Assembly (NCBI RefSeq): GCF_013402815.2
Contig: NZ_CP058601.1
Span: forward strand, 1,612,001-1,676,000
Direction of reading: 5' to 3'
Source of the DNA: Natrinema halophilum
Lineage (GTDB): Archaea; Halobacteriota; Halobacteria; Halobacteriales; Natrialbaceae
Length of the DNA: 64,000 bases
How positions within the stretch are numbered: position 1 is the stretch's first letter; each line of letters opens with the position of its first letter. The notes under the pieces are model-generated. The model was not told the origin of the DNA. It searched no databases and saw only the letters and a program-made list of their open reading frames with translations. Below, one piece after another: positions 6,952-16,058 of the stretch. The translations under genes and the position numbers were made by a program.

Positions 6952-9789
6952 ATGACTGACGGGGACGTCGCGGCCTTTACGCACCTCGGAGCGACGGTTC
7001 GCGGTGCGCTCTCCGAACGCGGCTTCTCGCAGCCAACGGCACCCCAGCGACTGGCGATTCCGCCACTTTCGGCTGGCGAGAACACGCTCGTGATCGCACC
7101 CACCGGGAGCGGGAAGACCGAGACGGCGATGTTGCCCGTCTTCGATCACCTGCTCGCCGACGACGGCCCGCCGGAGGGGTTCGGTGCACTGTACGTCACC
7201 CCGCTCCGGGCGCTCAACCGCGACATGCGCGAGCGCCTCGAGTGGTGGGGCGACTACCTCGACCTCGAGGTCGACGTTCGCCACGGCGATACGACCCAGT
7301 ATCAGCGGGGAAAACAGGCCGAAAATCCGCCGGACGTCCTGGTAACGACGCCCGAAACGTTGCAAGCGATGCTCACCGGTGAACGGCTTCGCGAGGCGCT
7401 CGCGGACGTGTCGCACGTCGTGATCGACGAAGTCCACGAACTCGCCGCGTCGAAACGGGGTGCGCAGTTGGCGGTCGGTCTGGAGCGGCTCCGGGATCTC
7501 GCCGGGCCGTTCCAGCGGATCGGGCTCTCGGCGACGGTCGGCGACCCGTCCGAAGTCGGTCAGTTCCTGACGGGGGGACGGCCGTGCGAGATTCGCGAAA
7601 TCGACGTCGGGAGCAACGTGGACGTGACGGTCCGCGAACCAGAGGTGACCGAGGAAGACGAGCGTCTGGCCGGCGAGCTCATGACCGAGCCGGACACGGC
7701 CAGTCACGTTCGCCTGATACGTGATCTCGTCGACGAAAACGAGTCGACGCTGATTTTCGTCAACACTCGCCAGACCGCGGAAGCGCTTGGCTCGCGATTC
7801 ACGGAACTCGATCTGCCGATCGGCATCCATCACGGGTCGCTCTCGAAGGAAGCCCGAATCGACGTCGAGGATCGGTTCAAAGCCGGCGAGCTTGACGGAC
7901 TGCTGTGTACGTCCTCGATGGAACTCGGGATCGACGTGGGACAGGTCGACCACGTGATCCAGTACAAAAGCCCCAGGCAGGTCACCAGGCTGCTGCAGCG
8001 GATCGGCCGCGCGGGCCACCGCCAGGACGAGGTTTCGAGCGGGACGATCGTCGCGACGCGACCGGACGATACGTTCGAGGCCCTTGCGATCGCCCGTCGC
8101 GCCCGCGACGGCGAAGTCGAACCGGCAGCGATCCACGAGGGCAGCCTGGACGTGGTCGCGAACCAGTTGCCGGCCGTCGTCCAGAGCCGCGGGAACACGA
8201 ACGTCGACGAAGCCGTCGAAACCGTGACGCGGGCGTACCCGTTCCGAAACGTCCCCGAGGCGACCGTTCGGGAGATACTCTCGGAACTCCATCGAAATCG
8301 GATCGTCTGGTTCGACGAAGGCGAGGACCGGATCGAAACGACGGGCGGTACCTGGCAGTACGTGTACGCAAATCTCTCGATGATCCCGGACGAGGAGACC
8401 TACGAGGTTCACGACATCGCCTCGGGAGGGCAAATCGGCACGCTCGACGAGCGGTTCGTCGTCAACTTCGCCCGGCCGGGAGAGGTGTTCATCCAGCGCG
8501 GCGAGATGTGGCGGATCGCCGAAATCGACGACGATGAGGGCCGGGTCAAGGTAAGCCCCATCGAGGATCCCGCGGGCGAAGTCCCGACCTGGATCGGGCA
8601 GGAGATTCCCGTTCCCGCCGCGGTCGCGGGAGAGGTCGGCGACATCCGCGGGGTCGCGGAACCGCAACTTCGAGCGGGAGCCGACGCCGCTGCGGTCGGT
8701 CGGGACCTCGCCCACCGGTACCCGGCAGACGAGCACACGCTCACGGAAGCGTGTACGCAACTCGAGCGTCAGATCGACGCCGACGCGCCGATGCCGACGG
8801 CCGATCGACTCGTTCTCGAGCGACAGGGTCGGTCGATCGTCTGCAACGCACCCTTCGGTCACATGGCCAACGAGACGCTCGGTCGAATCCTCTCCGCGCT
8901 GCTGGGCCAGCGTGCGGGATCCTCGGTCGGCCTCGAGACCGACCCCTATCGGATCGAACTCGAGGTGCCGAACTCGATCGCGACGAGCGACGTGATCGAA
9001 GTCATCGAGGAGACCGATCCCGATCACGTCGAGGCGATCGTCGAACTCGGGCTCAAGCGCTCGGACGCGCTCGCCTTTCGACTGGCGCAGGTATCCGCGA
9101 AATTCGGCGCGCTCAAACGCTGGCAGGGACAGGGGTCGGGCCGTCTCTCGAACGATCGGTTGCTATCGGCGCTCGAGGACACGCCGATGTACGAGGAGGC
9201 GATCCGGGAGGTGTTCCACGAGGACCTGGACGTCGAGCGCGCGAGTAAGATACTCGAGGCGATCCAGACTGGCGATCTCGAACTGGTGACCCACCGCGGT
9301 CGCACCCCGGTCGGTCGGGGCGGTCGGTCGTCCGGTCAGGAACTGCTTGCACCGGAAAACGCGGACGCGAGCGTCATCGAGACGGTTCGAGAGCGGATTC
9401 AGAACGATCGCGTCATCCTGCTCTGTACCCACTGTACGGAGTGGAAGGTGAAGACGGTGGTCAAGCGGGTTGCCGACCAGCCCGAGTGTCCGGAGTGTGG
9501 GTCGACTCGGATCGCCTCGCTGAATCCGTGGGCCGACGAAGTCGTTCAGGCAGTCCGCGCCGAGGAGAAAGACGAGGAACAGCGGACGATGACCGAACGC
9601 GCGTTTCGCAGTGCGAGCCTCGTCCAGAGCCACGGCAAGCAGGCCGTGATCGCGATGGCGGCCCGCGGCGTCGGCCCGCACAACGCCGCGCGAATCATCA
9701 ACAAGCTTCGCGAGAACGAAGACGAGTTCTATCGGGACATCCTTACGAAAGAACGCGAGTACGCCCGAACGCAGGCGTTCTGGGACTGA
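6952..9789 (+). CDS. lhr: Lhr-family DEAD/DEAH-box helicase
   Basis: The 945-residue superfamily 2 helicase has Walker A APTGSGKTE (49-57), Walker B DEVHE (159-163), motif III SAT (193-195) and motif VI QRIGRAGHR (349-357). These are followed by the Lhr-type winged-helix and accessory core. Near the C-terminus a zinc-binding pair, CTHC (about 825) and CPEC (about 847), marks the archaeal Lhr subgroup with a terminal zinc domain. Family knowledge: Lhr helicases translocate 3'-5' on nucleic acid and act in DNA repair or RNA metabolism. A 701-residue antisense ORF covers most of the gene but is a GC-codon shadow. Confidence 0.92.
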   Translation: MTDGDVAAFTHLGATVRGALSERGFSQPTAPQRLAIPPLSAGENTLVIAPTGSGKTETAMLPVFDHLLADDGPPEGFGALYVTPLRALNRDMRERLEWWGDYLDLEVDVRHGDTTQYQRGKQAENPPDVLVTTPETLQAMLTGERLREALADVSHVVIDEVHELAASKRGAQLAVGLERLRDLAGPFQRIGLSATVGDPSEVGQFLTGGRPCEIREIDVGSNVDVTVREPEVTEEDERLAGELMTEPDTASHVRLIRDLVDENESTLIFVNTRQTAEALGSRFTELDLPIGIHHGSLSKEARIDVEDRFKAGELDGLLCTSSMELGIDVGQVDHVIQYKSPRQVTRLLQRIGRAGHRQDEVSSGTIVATRPDDTFEALAIARRARDGEVEPAAIHEGSLDVVANQLPAVVQSRGNTNVDEAVETVTRAYPFRNVPEATVREILSELHRNRIVWFDEGEDRIETTGGTWQYVYANLSMIPDEETYEVHDIASGGQIGTLDERFVVNFARPGEVFIQRGEMWRIAEIDDDEGRVKVSPIEDPAGEVPTWIGQEIPVPAAVAGEVGDIRGVAEPQLRAGADAAAVGRDLAHRYPADEHTLTEACTQLERQIDADAPMPTADRLVLERQGRSIVCNAPFGHMANETLGRILSALLGQRAGSSVGLETDPYRIELEVPNSIATSDVIEVIEETDPDHVEAIVELGLKRSDALAFRLAQVSAKFGALKRWQGQGSGRLSNDRLLSALEDTPMYEEAIREVFHEDLDVERASKILEAIQTGDLELVTHRGRTPVGRGGRSSGQELLAPENADASVIETVRERIQNDRVILLCTHCTEWKVKTVVKRVADQPECPECGSTRIASLNPWADEVVQAVRAEEKDEEQRTMTERAFRSASLVQSHGKQAVIAMAARGVGPHNAARIINKLRENEDEFYRDILTKEREYARTQAFWD

Positions 9790-9939
9790 GGCCCGCACGG
9801 GACAGCCGACTGGTTTCCTGCGTCGGGACGTGACCGATCAATCGCTGGTGGTCACTCACGGACTGTGCATGTACGTCGTCCGCCAGCGACCAGATTCAAG
9901 GACGTCGGGACGATCGTTCGGTCGTTCCGGAATTGTTTG

Positions 9940-10302
9940 TCAGCGGGTGTGTTCGGTCTGTTGCTGGGCTTTTGAAACAAAGGTGAGAAACGCAATTACA
10001 CCAAATAACAAAACCACGATCGAAAACGACGCCGTCCCCTGTTCCCCGTAGTAGTCCGCAAACGCAATCAGACTCGTACTCAGTCCGAAACTACCGATAG
10101 CATAACCGAGACTATCCGTTCGGTCGGTAAAATGGATATCACTACCGAAAAGCGACGTATCGAAGGCAAAATAAAAGTATCCCGCTCCAACGTACACCGT
10201 TGCTGTACTTGCCGCAACGAACCAGTCGGGAACGAGAAGCCAGTATATCCCGAGACCGACGAGTAACCCACAGAGGACAGCACGCAAAATATCTCCGTCC
10301 AT
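9940..10302 (-). CDS. four-helix membrane protein, function unknown
   Basis: The 120-residue protein has about four hydrophobic helices (roughly 8-25, 28-48, 68-86, 91-110) and a short polar C-terminus rich in Gln. Codon use is less GC-biased than in neighbours. I recognise no family. It is convergent with the lhr gene and lies about 240 bp from the deacetylase-like gene on the same strand. Confidence 0.6.
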   Translation of the reverse strand: MDGDILRAVLCGLLVGLGIYWLLVPDWFVAASTATVYVGAGYFYFAFDTSLFGSDIHFTDRTDSLGYAIGSFGLSTSLIAFADYYGEQGTASFSIVVLLFGVIAFLTFVSKAQQQTEHTR

Positions 10303-10540
10303 ATTATTAACTCACCCACTGGTGTAATAAAGCGCTCCGGTTTTCCAGTACTTCTTCAGACGGATTCCGCTGTGAGTGCAGTCTTCGACGACCAGCTGAT
10401 ACGCTCGGAATTGGGGGGTAGATCGACCTGAAACCTGGCGAACGGTGGTCGTGTCCGTTCACGATTCCGGTTTCGGGCTCGAGAGGGAGGTGGCCGATCT
10501 GGCTTCCAGATAGTCGATTGCGTCATCGAGAGCGGTCCGA

Positions 10541-11743
10541 TCAGCGAACGAACGACTCGGCCATCTCCGACGGCCCGATGACCTCGAGGTCGCCGGCGGA
10601 CTCGAGTTCGTTGAGGTGGCCGATCGTTTCCGCCAGTGCGGATCGAGATCCGTCGTCGAGTTGTCCGAACGCTAGCGACGTGATGCCGCCCACCTCGGCG
10701 GTGAGATCGAGCATCGACTGCGCCGTGCCGGCGTCCGGACCGTCGACCCGGGAGCAGAGGTGCGGATTCGTCGCGAAACCCTGGGATGGATAGAGTCCGG
10801 CGAACGCGAGATCGTGGTGTTCCGCGACGAATTCGAGCGTGTCCCCGTTGTACATTCCCTGCGGATAGGCGAAATACTGCGCTCCGTCCTCGAACCCTTC
10901 GTCCTCGAGCCACTCCGTGGCGTCGCGGATTTCCGACTCCGGGTCGCGATCCGACAGGCTGGTGAGATCGAGGCCGTGCATCGAGTGACTTGCGATCGTC
11001 CAGCCGGCGTCAGCGAGTTCGTCGAGCTGTTCGCGGAGGAGGTGGTCGCCCGTGGCACGTTCGTCCTCGCGAACCCGTCCCGGTGTGATAAACGAGACGG
11101 CGGGATAGTCGTACTCCTGGAGAACCGGGAGAGCGTGCGTATAGTCGGTTTCGTAGCCGCCATCGAATTGAAGCATGACCTTCCCGACGTCGGGGGTAGA
11201 GACGAACCGGAGATCGTCGACCCACACCGCTCCTTTATCGTCGTCGCCGGTCCAGCGGAGGAGTTGGACTTCACTGATCGCACTCATATCGGGTTCGCCG
11301 TCGACTGTATCGACGCCGAAATTGGTTTGCACGAGCGGCGTTCCGCGGTGAACCTGCTGTCGAAAGACCATTCGATTTTCGTCCTCGTCGAGTAGCTGAA
11401 CGACCATATCCGCCTCGTGCTCCGTCGATACCGCCAGACAGGGGCGCATTCCGGAGAGGTCGGCCGGCTCGGACAGCTCTCGAACGATCCTGAACTGGTT
11501 GTCAGAACCCGACTCGAGCTTTGCGGATTGCGATCCGGTGTACGTTCGCGACTCGTCCGCGGAGAGCGTTCCGAGCGGCGCGTCCCACGCGTCCAGATTT
11601 TCGAAGTCGTCGAACGCGACGGCGGTACCGTTTTCGTTCGACCGCTGCTCGGCGTCTGGGCCTTCGCCGTCCGATTCTTCGGAACTTGAACAGCCCGCAA
11701 GAGCAGTCGCGAAAGCGGCGCTGAGATACGTTCGTCGTTTCAT
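10541..11743 (-). CDS. polysaccharide-deacetylase-like lipoprotein
   Basis: The 400-residue protein begins with MKRRTY and a lipobox LAGC (C18), so it is likely a Tat-type lipoprotein anchored outside the membrane. Residues about 40-185 form a beta-rich, carbohydrate-binding-like domain with repeated acidic strands. Residues about 188-395 match the NodB fold, which deacetylates N-acetylated sugars. Two metal motifs differ from the classical enzyme: motif 1 reads FDGGYETD (193-200), with Gly where the second Asp is usual, and motif 2 reads SHSMH (252-256), one residue shorter than H-S/T-x-x-H. It may be a non-catalytic or altered member. No operon partner is visible. Confidence 0.8.
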   Translation of the reverse strand: MKRRTYLSAAFATALAGCSSSEESDGEGPDAEQRSNENGTAVAFDDFENLDAWDAPLGTLSADESRTYTGSQSAKLESGSDNQFRIVRELSEPADLSGMRPCLAVSTEHEADMVVQLLDEDENRMVFRQQVHRGTPLVQTNFGVDTVDGEPDMSAISEVQLLRWTGDDDKGAVWVDDLRFVSTPDVGKVMLQFDGGYETDYTHALPVLQEYDYPAVSFITPGRVREDERATGDHLLREQLDELADAGWTIASHSMHGLDLTSLSDRDPESEIRDATEWLEDEGFEDGAQYFAYPQGMYNGDTLEFVAEHHDLAFAGLYPSQGFATNPHLCSRVDGPDAGTAQSMLDLTAEVGGITSLAFGQLDDGSRSALAETIGHLNELESAGDLEVIGPSEMAESFVR

Positions 11744-12161
11744 GGCTGGCGACCGCTTGCGCCACGGACCAGCATATTGTTATTCTCGAGAATCAACAAT
11801 ACGTCACTGCCGTTAGCTCGAAAGAAATGCGTCTCGAACGGTCAAGAACGCCGAAAACGACGATACAGCCGTCGGCAGGTTCAAATATTCGATGATACCG
11901 TCGTAGCTGTCAGCTATTCGTTCCACGGTTGCCCAAATTTTGGTTGTAATCGACTAGCCGAAACGAGCGACCGTCGCTACCGATAGAACTCCCTCCGTAT
12001 CGAGTCCCAGCGGTGTAAACGGAATAATACCCCGTCTGTAGGAGGCCACTGTGATGGGGGTTCTGGAGCCGCAGTTCCGTTGTACAGAGATATCGAAATA
12101 CCGCTGACCGCGGGGCTTTCGAGCCGTAACGGCCATACGATTCGGCCACCTCAGTCAGTTC
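11744..12161. other. intergenic region, no supported gene
   Basis: About 420 bp lie between divergent genes. Short ORFs on both strands show no domain. It must hold the promoters for the deacetylase-like gene (leftward) and the decarboxylase gene (rightward), but I cannot point to a clear TATA box. Confidence 0.35.
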
Positions 12162-12980
12162 ATGAACATCGCGCCGGGTGGTTGGAAGTACGCCGTCGTT
12201 CCCCTGCTTGCCGCCCCGTTTGCCCTCCTCATCAGCGTCACGGCGAGTCTCGTGGCGCTCGCGGTCGGCGCCGCCACTCTCGCGTTCTTCCGCGACCCCG
12301 ACCGTACTCCCCCGCCGACCGGCGTCGTCTCGCCCGCCGACGGGACCGTCTCAGTCCTCCGCGAAGAGGGAGACCGGGTTCGCCTGGGAGTATTCATGAA
12401 CGTCTGGCACGTTCACGTCGTCCGTTCGCCTTTCGCGGGACGCGTCACCGACGTCGAGCACGTCTCTGGTGCGAATCGTCCTGCCTTCTCGAAGGAATCC
12501 GACCGAAACGAGCGTGTTCACGTTCGCTTCGAGACTGAGTCTCCGAATTTGCCCGCTGACGGTGACGGAACGGCGGCGTCGAGTGTGACCGAAAGCCCGA
12601 ACGAAGTCGTGAGCGAGAGCGCGGCAGAGGCCGCTGACGATGGTGAACCGTCTCTCGAAACCGACATCCGCACCGCAAACCCGAATTCGGCCGTGGCGGA
12701 ATCCGATGCCGAGGTAACGCTGATCGCCGGTGCATTCGCCCGTCGCATCCATCCATACGCCGAACCTGAAGATGACGTCGAGCGAGGCGAGCGAATCGGA
12801 CACATCGCGTTCGGCAGCCGCGTCGACATCCTCTTTCCGCAAACGGTGGGCAAAGCGGACGTCGCCGTCGACATCGGCGATTCGATGACGGCAGGGGAGA
12901 CGGTGGTCCTCGAGTCGCCAGCCGGAACGTTCGACGGCGAGTTCACCCTCGACTCGAGTGCGGACGACCGGGATCCGTAG
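12162..12980 (+). CDS. asd: archaetidylserine (phosphatidylserine) decarboxylase proenzyme
   Basis: The 272-residue protein has an N-terminal membrane segment (about 10-43), FFRDPDR, the VSPADGTV motif (56-64), the NVWHVHVVRSP block (80-90) and a late FGSR (217-220). The family cleaves itself at Gly-Ser (here G218/S219) to make the pyruvoyl group that decarboxylates the serine head group to ethanolamine. The short archaeal form is usually near 200 residues; this one is longer because of an acidic, low-complexity insert at about 127-182. Role: archaetidylethanolamine synthesis. In haloarchaea a related PssD also supports C-terminal lipid anchoring by archaeosortase (family knowledge). Confidence 0.88.
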   Translation: MNIAPGGWKYAVVPLLAAPFALLISVTASLVALAVGAATLAFFRDPDRTPPPTGVVSPADGTVSVLREEGDRVRLGVFMNVWHVHVVRSPFAGRVTDVEHVSGANRPAFSKESDRNERVHVRFETESPNLPADGDGTAASSVTESPNEVVSESAAEAADDGEPSLETDIRTANPNSAVAESDAEVTLIAGAFARRIHPYAEPEDDVERGERIGHIAFGSRVDILFPQTVGKADVAVDIGDSMTAGETVVLESPAGTFDGEFTLDSSADDRDP

Positions 12981-13351
12981 CGAGTTTCATCGGTCCCGTG
13001 ACGAAGAAACGAGCTATCTCGAATCGCTACCCGGTCGGCGGTCTCGTGTTCGTCCACCCGGGGAGAACCCGATCGTGACAGAATTCGACGGAACCGCGAA
13101 TCGATCCGATGGATACCTCACCCTCCACTGACGGGTCGAGTATGCGCGAAGAAACAGCAGACGAGGGAGACAAAGGGGATCGTTCGACGAGTTGTGAGAG
13201 GCACCATCGTGGTTCCTCGAGCCGAGGCGGATCTTTTCGGCGTAAATGTTTCGTTCAATCGGACTGATTCCGCTGAATCCATCCTAACCGTCCAAAACGT
13301 TCGACCCGTACTTGCGTCGTCGTCGAGAAGGCACACTCGTAGGTCCCTCCG
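12981..13351. other. intergenic region, no supported gene
   Basis: About 370 bp. A minus ORF (13118-13336) has no domain and no haloarchaeal acidic bias. Nothing else was seen. Confidence 0.3.
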
Positions 13352-13627
13352 ATGACGAGCCCACCCTCCCTCTCAGATCGGCGGTCGGGTAGTTCGAGTC
13401 CACCGAGTGATCGCCGCGATAGCGAGCACGGTGCCCTCGAGCGAGCAGTACCGCGACTCGCGACGGCGATCCGTGCGGCGGGATTCTGGTCGGCCATCGC
13501 GATGCCGATTCTGTATTTCCCGCTGCTGGCGTCCGGCTTGTCGACGTCCATCGACGGTGTCCTGTTTCTCGGTCTGGTCGTCGGCCACCTCCTCGCGTTG
13601 TACGTCGGTCACGCGCATCGTCGGTAA
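13352..13627 (+). CDS. small two-helix membrane protein
   Basis: The 91-residue protein has a Ser/Arg/Pro-rich N-terminal 30 residues, followed by two hydrophobic helices (about 42-60 and 67-85) and a His/Arg end. The plain haloarchaeal codon use and the hydrophobic pattern support a real gene. No family is recognised. It runs convergently into the decayed EamA gene, whose last reading frame overlaps it slightly. Confidence 0.6.
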   Translation: MTSPPSLSDRRSGSSSPPSDRRDSEHGALERAVPRLATAIRAAGFWSAIAMPILYFPLLASGLSTSIDGVLFLGLVVGHLLALYVGHAHRR

Positions 13628-14567
13628 GCGCTCAATTGTCCGAGGCCTGCGAACGAACGTGCCCGAATTCCCGCCGAATTGACCGGTTTGACGAAGAGGA
13701 AGCCGACTGCGATGAGACCGAGCCCGACGACCGACGCCGTATCGACTGCGTCGCCGTAACAGAGCCAGCCGACGATTGCGGTGACGATCGGTGCGACGGA
13801 CGACACCATGTTGATCTCGTCGGCACCCAATCGCTCGTGTAGATCGAAGTAGATGAAAAAGCCGACTGCGCTCGCCTCGGGCGACAGGTCTGCGAGCCCA
13901 CCGTTGGCCTCAGGCTGAGCCCACGCGCCCGAGTCGACGGAATCACCAATTGCGAGACTCACCAGATACCAGCAAAGTGGTCCGCCGAGCATCGACCAGG
14001 CTTCTATCGTTTCGATAGCGAACGACGCGTCGATCCGACGGGTGAGAACGCTTCCGAGGGCGAACGCCGCCGCGGCGCAGATGAGGAACGAGCCCTTTCG
14101 CAACGACGCTCGTCGTGAGCCGGTGCGACGGATCGGGCTTGACGACGACGCCAACATCCACGAAGCCGATGAGGACGTCGATGAAGTCGACCCTGGAGAG
14201 CGCGTCAGCGGGGACGAGAAGTCGGGCGAAATTGCCACTCGGGCCCGGTGGGAGATTGACGAGGATCGCCACTGCTGCGGCCATCGTGTTCTGCTGGCCG
14301 ATAAACAGAAACGCGTGATAAGAAGCTATTACCAGCACTGCCCCGCCGGAACTTCCGTCCACTCCGCCCGGCCTCGGGGGTACCAGTTATCGACTGCGTA
14401 CACCGCGTATCCGAGATCCGCTGCGCCGACGATATCGAAGCGGAGCGCTGCAAAGAGGCCGGCGGAAGTCCCGAGAGTCCGGCACTGATCGCGACGAACG
14501 CGGTACCCCAGAGCGTAGCGAGAGCTAGAACAGCGAAAGGGTCCGATGGCGGCTCACCGCAGCCATC
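13609..14567 (-). pseudogene. decayed EamA (DMT family) transporter
   Basis: Pieces of an EamA-type 10-helix exporter appear in order but in different frames. They are the N-terminus (ALATLWGTAFVAISAGL) near 14520, LFAALRFDIVG near 14450, the GGAVLVIASYHAFLF to VVVKPDPS segment near 14360-14120, and CAAAAFALGSVLTRRID to the C-terminus near 14090-13690. At least three frameshifts separate them, so no full protein can be made. Several substitutions in otherwise conserved helices suggest old decay. The intact family exports metabolites; the substrate is unknown. Confidence 0.8.
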
Positions 14568-14697
14568 TCGGGAGGAGAATACGATGACTACCGATTCGAA
14601 ATGTGTACGAGAGGGTCGAAGGCAGCGTTCTCCGTTCTGAACGTCGAAAACGGGAACCGGCAGAAAACGGTGTCCGGTGATTCGACCTCGTCTTTTC

Positions 14698-15063
14698 TCA
14701 GAGCGGTGCTCGTTCGCGAATTTCGGGTTCGTCCTCGGTCTGTCTGAACTGCTCGAGCAGGGGTTTGATGTCGTCGAATCCGTCATCTAACACGATATCG
14801 CCGCTTCGCAGATCGTATTCGATGATATCGTAATCCGCGAGTCGTGGCAGGTGGTTGTGCACCAACGAGACGTACACGCTCTGTCTCGTTTCCTTATCGA
14901 TCGCCACGTCGTGGATGTCGAGTTCCCAGGTCGCGACCTGTGCGACGAGGTCCTCGAGGTTTGCAGACCGGTCTTCCGCGAGTTGGTAGAGGAGAAACCG
15001 CCGCTCGGATTCCGCGAGAAGTGAACAAGCCGCTTCCATTCGGCTGCCGTTTGTCCGGTTCAT
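14698..15063 (-). CDS. DUF7344-type winged-helix regulator
   Basis: The ATG at 15063 is preferred to the in-frame GTG at 15078. The 121-residue acidic protein has the pattern of haloarchaeal DUF7344 proteins: ERRFLLYQLAE, a helix with DLVAQVATWE, then YVSLVHNHLPRLADYDIIEYD, which forms the wing and recognition region. Family members are thought to bind DNA as small transcription factors, but few have been tested. It is divergent from the RNase H-like gene, with a repeat-bearing spacer between them that it might control. Confidence 0.75.
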   Translation of the reverse strand: MNRTNGSRMEAACSLLAESERRFLLYQLAEDRSANLEDLVAQVATWELDIHDVAIDKETRQSVYVSLVHNHLPRLADYDIIEYDLRSGDIVLDDGFDDIKPLLEQFRQTEDEPEIRERAPL

Positions 15064-15194
15064 ACTTCGTTCAAGCACCCAGTGGTATTACACCTACTGC
15101 CAATACAGATTGGGTCCTGGTCGACCCGTCTTCATCCACCTTTTCTGCCATCCCCGAATTCGGCATTATCGAACCGAATGGCGGTGTTACGTCC

Positions 15195-15312
15195 CGATAT
15201 AGTTAGATAGAATGACTTTTTATTTCTCGAGAACGGTTATAGAATACTATATCGTCGCGCAGATCGCTCCCCTGGGCTTCATTGACATATGTTATCACGG
15301 ACGATATAGTTA
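15195..15312. repeat. three copies of CGATATAGT(T/A) in the divergent spacer
   Basis: The 11-bp CGATATAGTTA occurs at 15195-15205 and 15302-15312 in direct orientation. The inverted form TACTATATCG lies at 15245-15254, and the inner pair extends to an 11-bp perfect inverted repeat (15246-15256 with 15300-15310). The spacer between the DUF7344-like gene and the RNase H-like gene is also AT-rich (15205-15255). An operator or promoter role is plausible. Confidence 0.45.
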
Positions 15313-15338
15313 AGTGCGCGACTGGCCTACTCGCTTAC

Positions 15339-15974
15339 ATGGCCGCTCACGGCCGGCCCGCACTGCGGGATCTGTTCGACGAGTCGCCCACACCACACAT
15401 CGCCCACCCCCCTCGAACCCATCATCGTGACTTCTACGTCGCCACCGACGGGTCGTTCCGAGACTCGGGCGGTGGGCTGGGCGCCGTGATCGAAACGCGC
15501 GACGGAACCCGCGTTGCACGGGTCGCAACCGATGACACGCCGCCTGACAACAACGTCGCCGAGTATCGGGCGTTGCACCTCGGTCTGGACGTCCTCGCTG
15601 CGCGTGCGCCGCGGGACGCCGCAGTCGGCGTTCTCATCGACCACGACGCACTCGCGAGCAACGTCAACAACGCGATCCTCGCCACGCGACATCCGGACGG
15701 CAAGTCTCCCCGGCCGGTTTCGGTTCCCGCGGCGACCCGGTATCACTGGCGCGGGATTCAGGCCCGACTCAGCGGGTTCAGCGAGGTACGCGCCGCCCGT
15801 ATCGACAGCGATCAGAATCCTGCCCATCCCCTCGCGAATGCACCGAACCAATATCGCCACGTCAATCGCGAGCCCGACCGGTGTGTCCTTCCAGAGACCC
15901 CCGAAGCGACCCCGACAGAGTTCCCGCCCCCGTCCCGAGCCGACCGCAACGGGGGCGGCCGCGCCTCGGACTGA
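15339..15974 (+). CDS. RNase H-like (RnhA/reverse-transcriptase-like fold) protein
   Basis: ATG 15339 is used; the earlier in-frame ATG at 15282 would put the start inside the repeat region. The 211-residue protein has an RNase H fold: YVATDGSF (D37), NVAEYRAL (E75) and LIDHDAL (D101). The last carboxylate block reads NPAHPLANA, with His where Asp is usual. The family cuts RNA in RNA-DNA hybrids. Many haloarchaeal members are small stand-alone proteins of unproven activity. The C-terminal 40 residues are Pro/Arg-rich and probably disordered. Confidence 0.75.
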   Translation: MAAHGRPALRDLFDESPTPHIAHPPRTHHRDFYVATDGSFRDSGGGLGAVIETRDGTRVARVATDDTPPDNNVAEYRALHLGLDVLAARAPRDAAVGVLIDHDALASNVNNAILATRHPDGKSPRPVSVPAATRYHWRGIQARLSGFSEVRAARIDSDQNPAHPLANAPNQYRHVNREPDRCVLPETPEATPTEFPPPSRADRNGGGRASD

Positions 15975-16058
15975 TCCACCGCGGCCGACTGCTGACGTTC
16001 GACCGCTGATCGGTCGGAACCGCCATCGTTATCTCACCGCTCGAGAGAGTCGTCTCCG

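Noticed and set aside
6922-9027. 701-residue ORF antisense to lhr
   Set aside because: It is an artefact of high-GC third codon positions; no start signal or domain, and the plus-strand helicase is certain.
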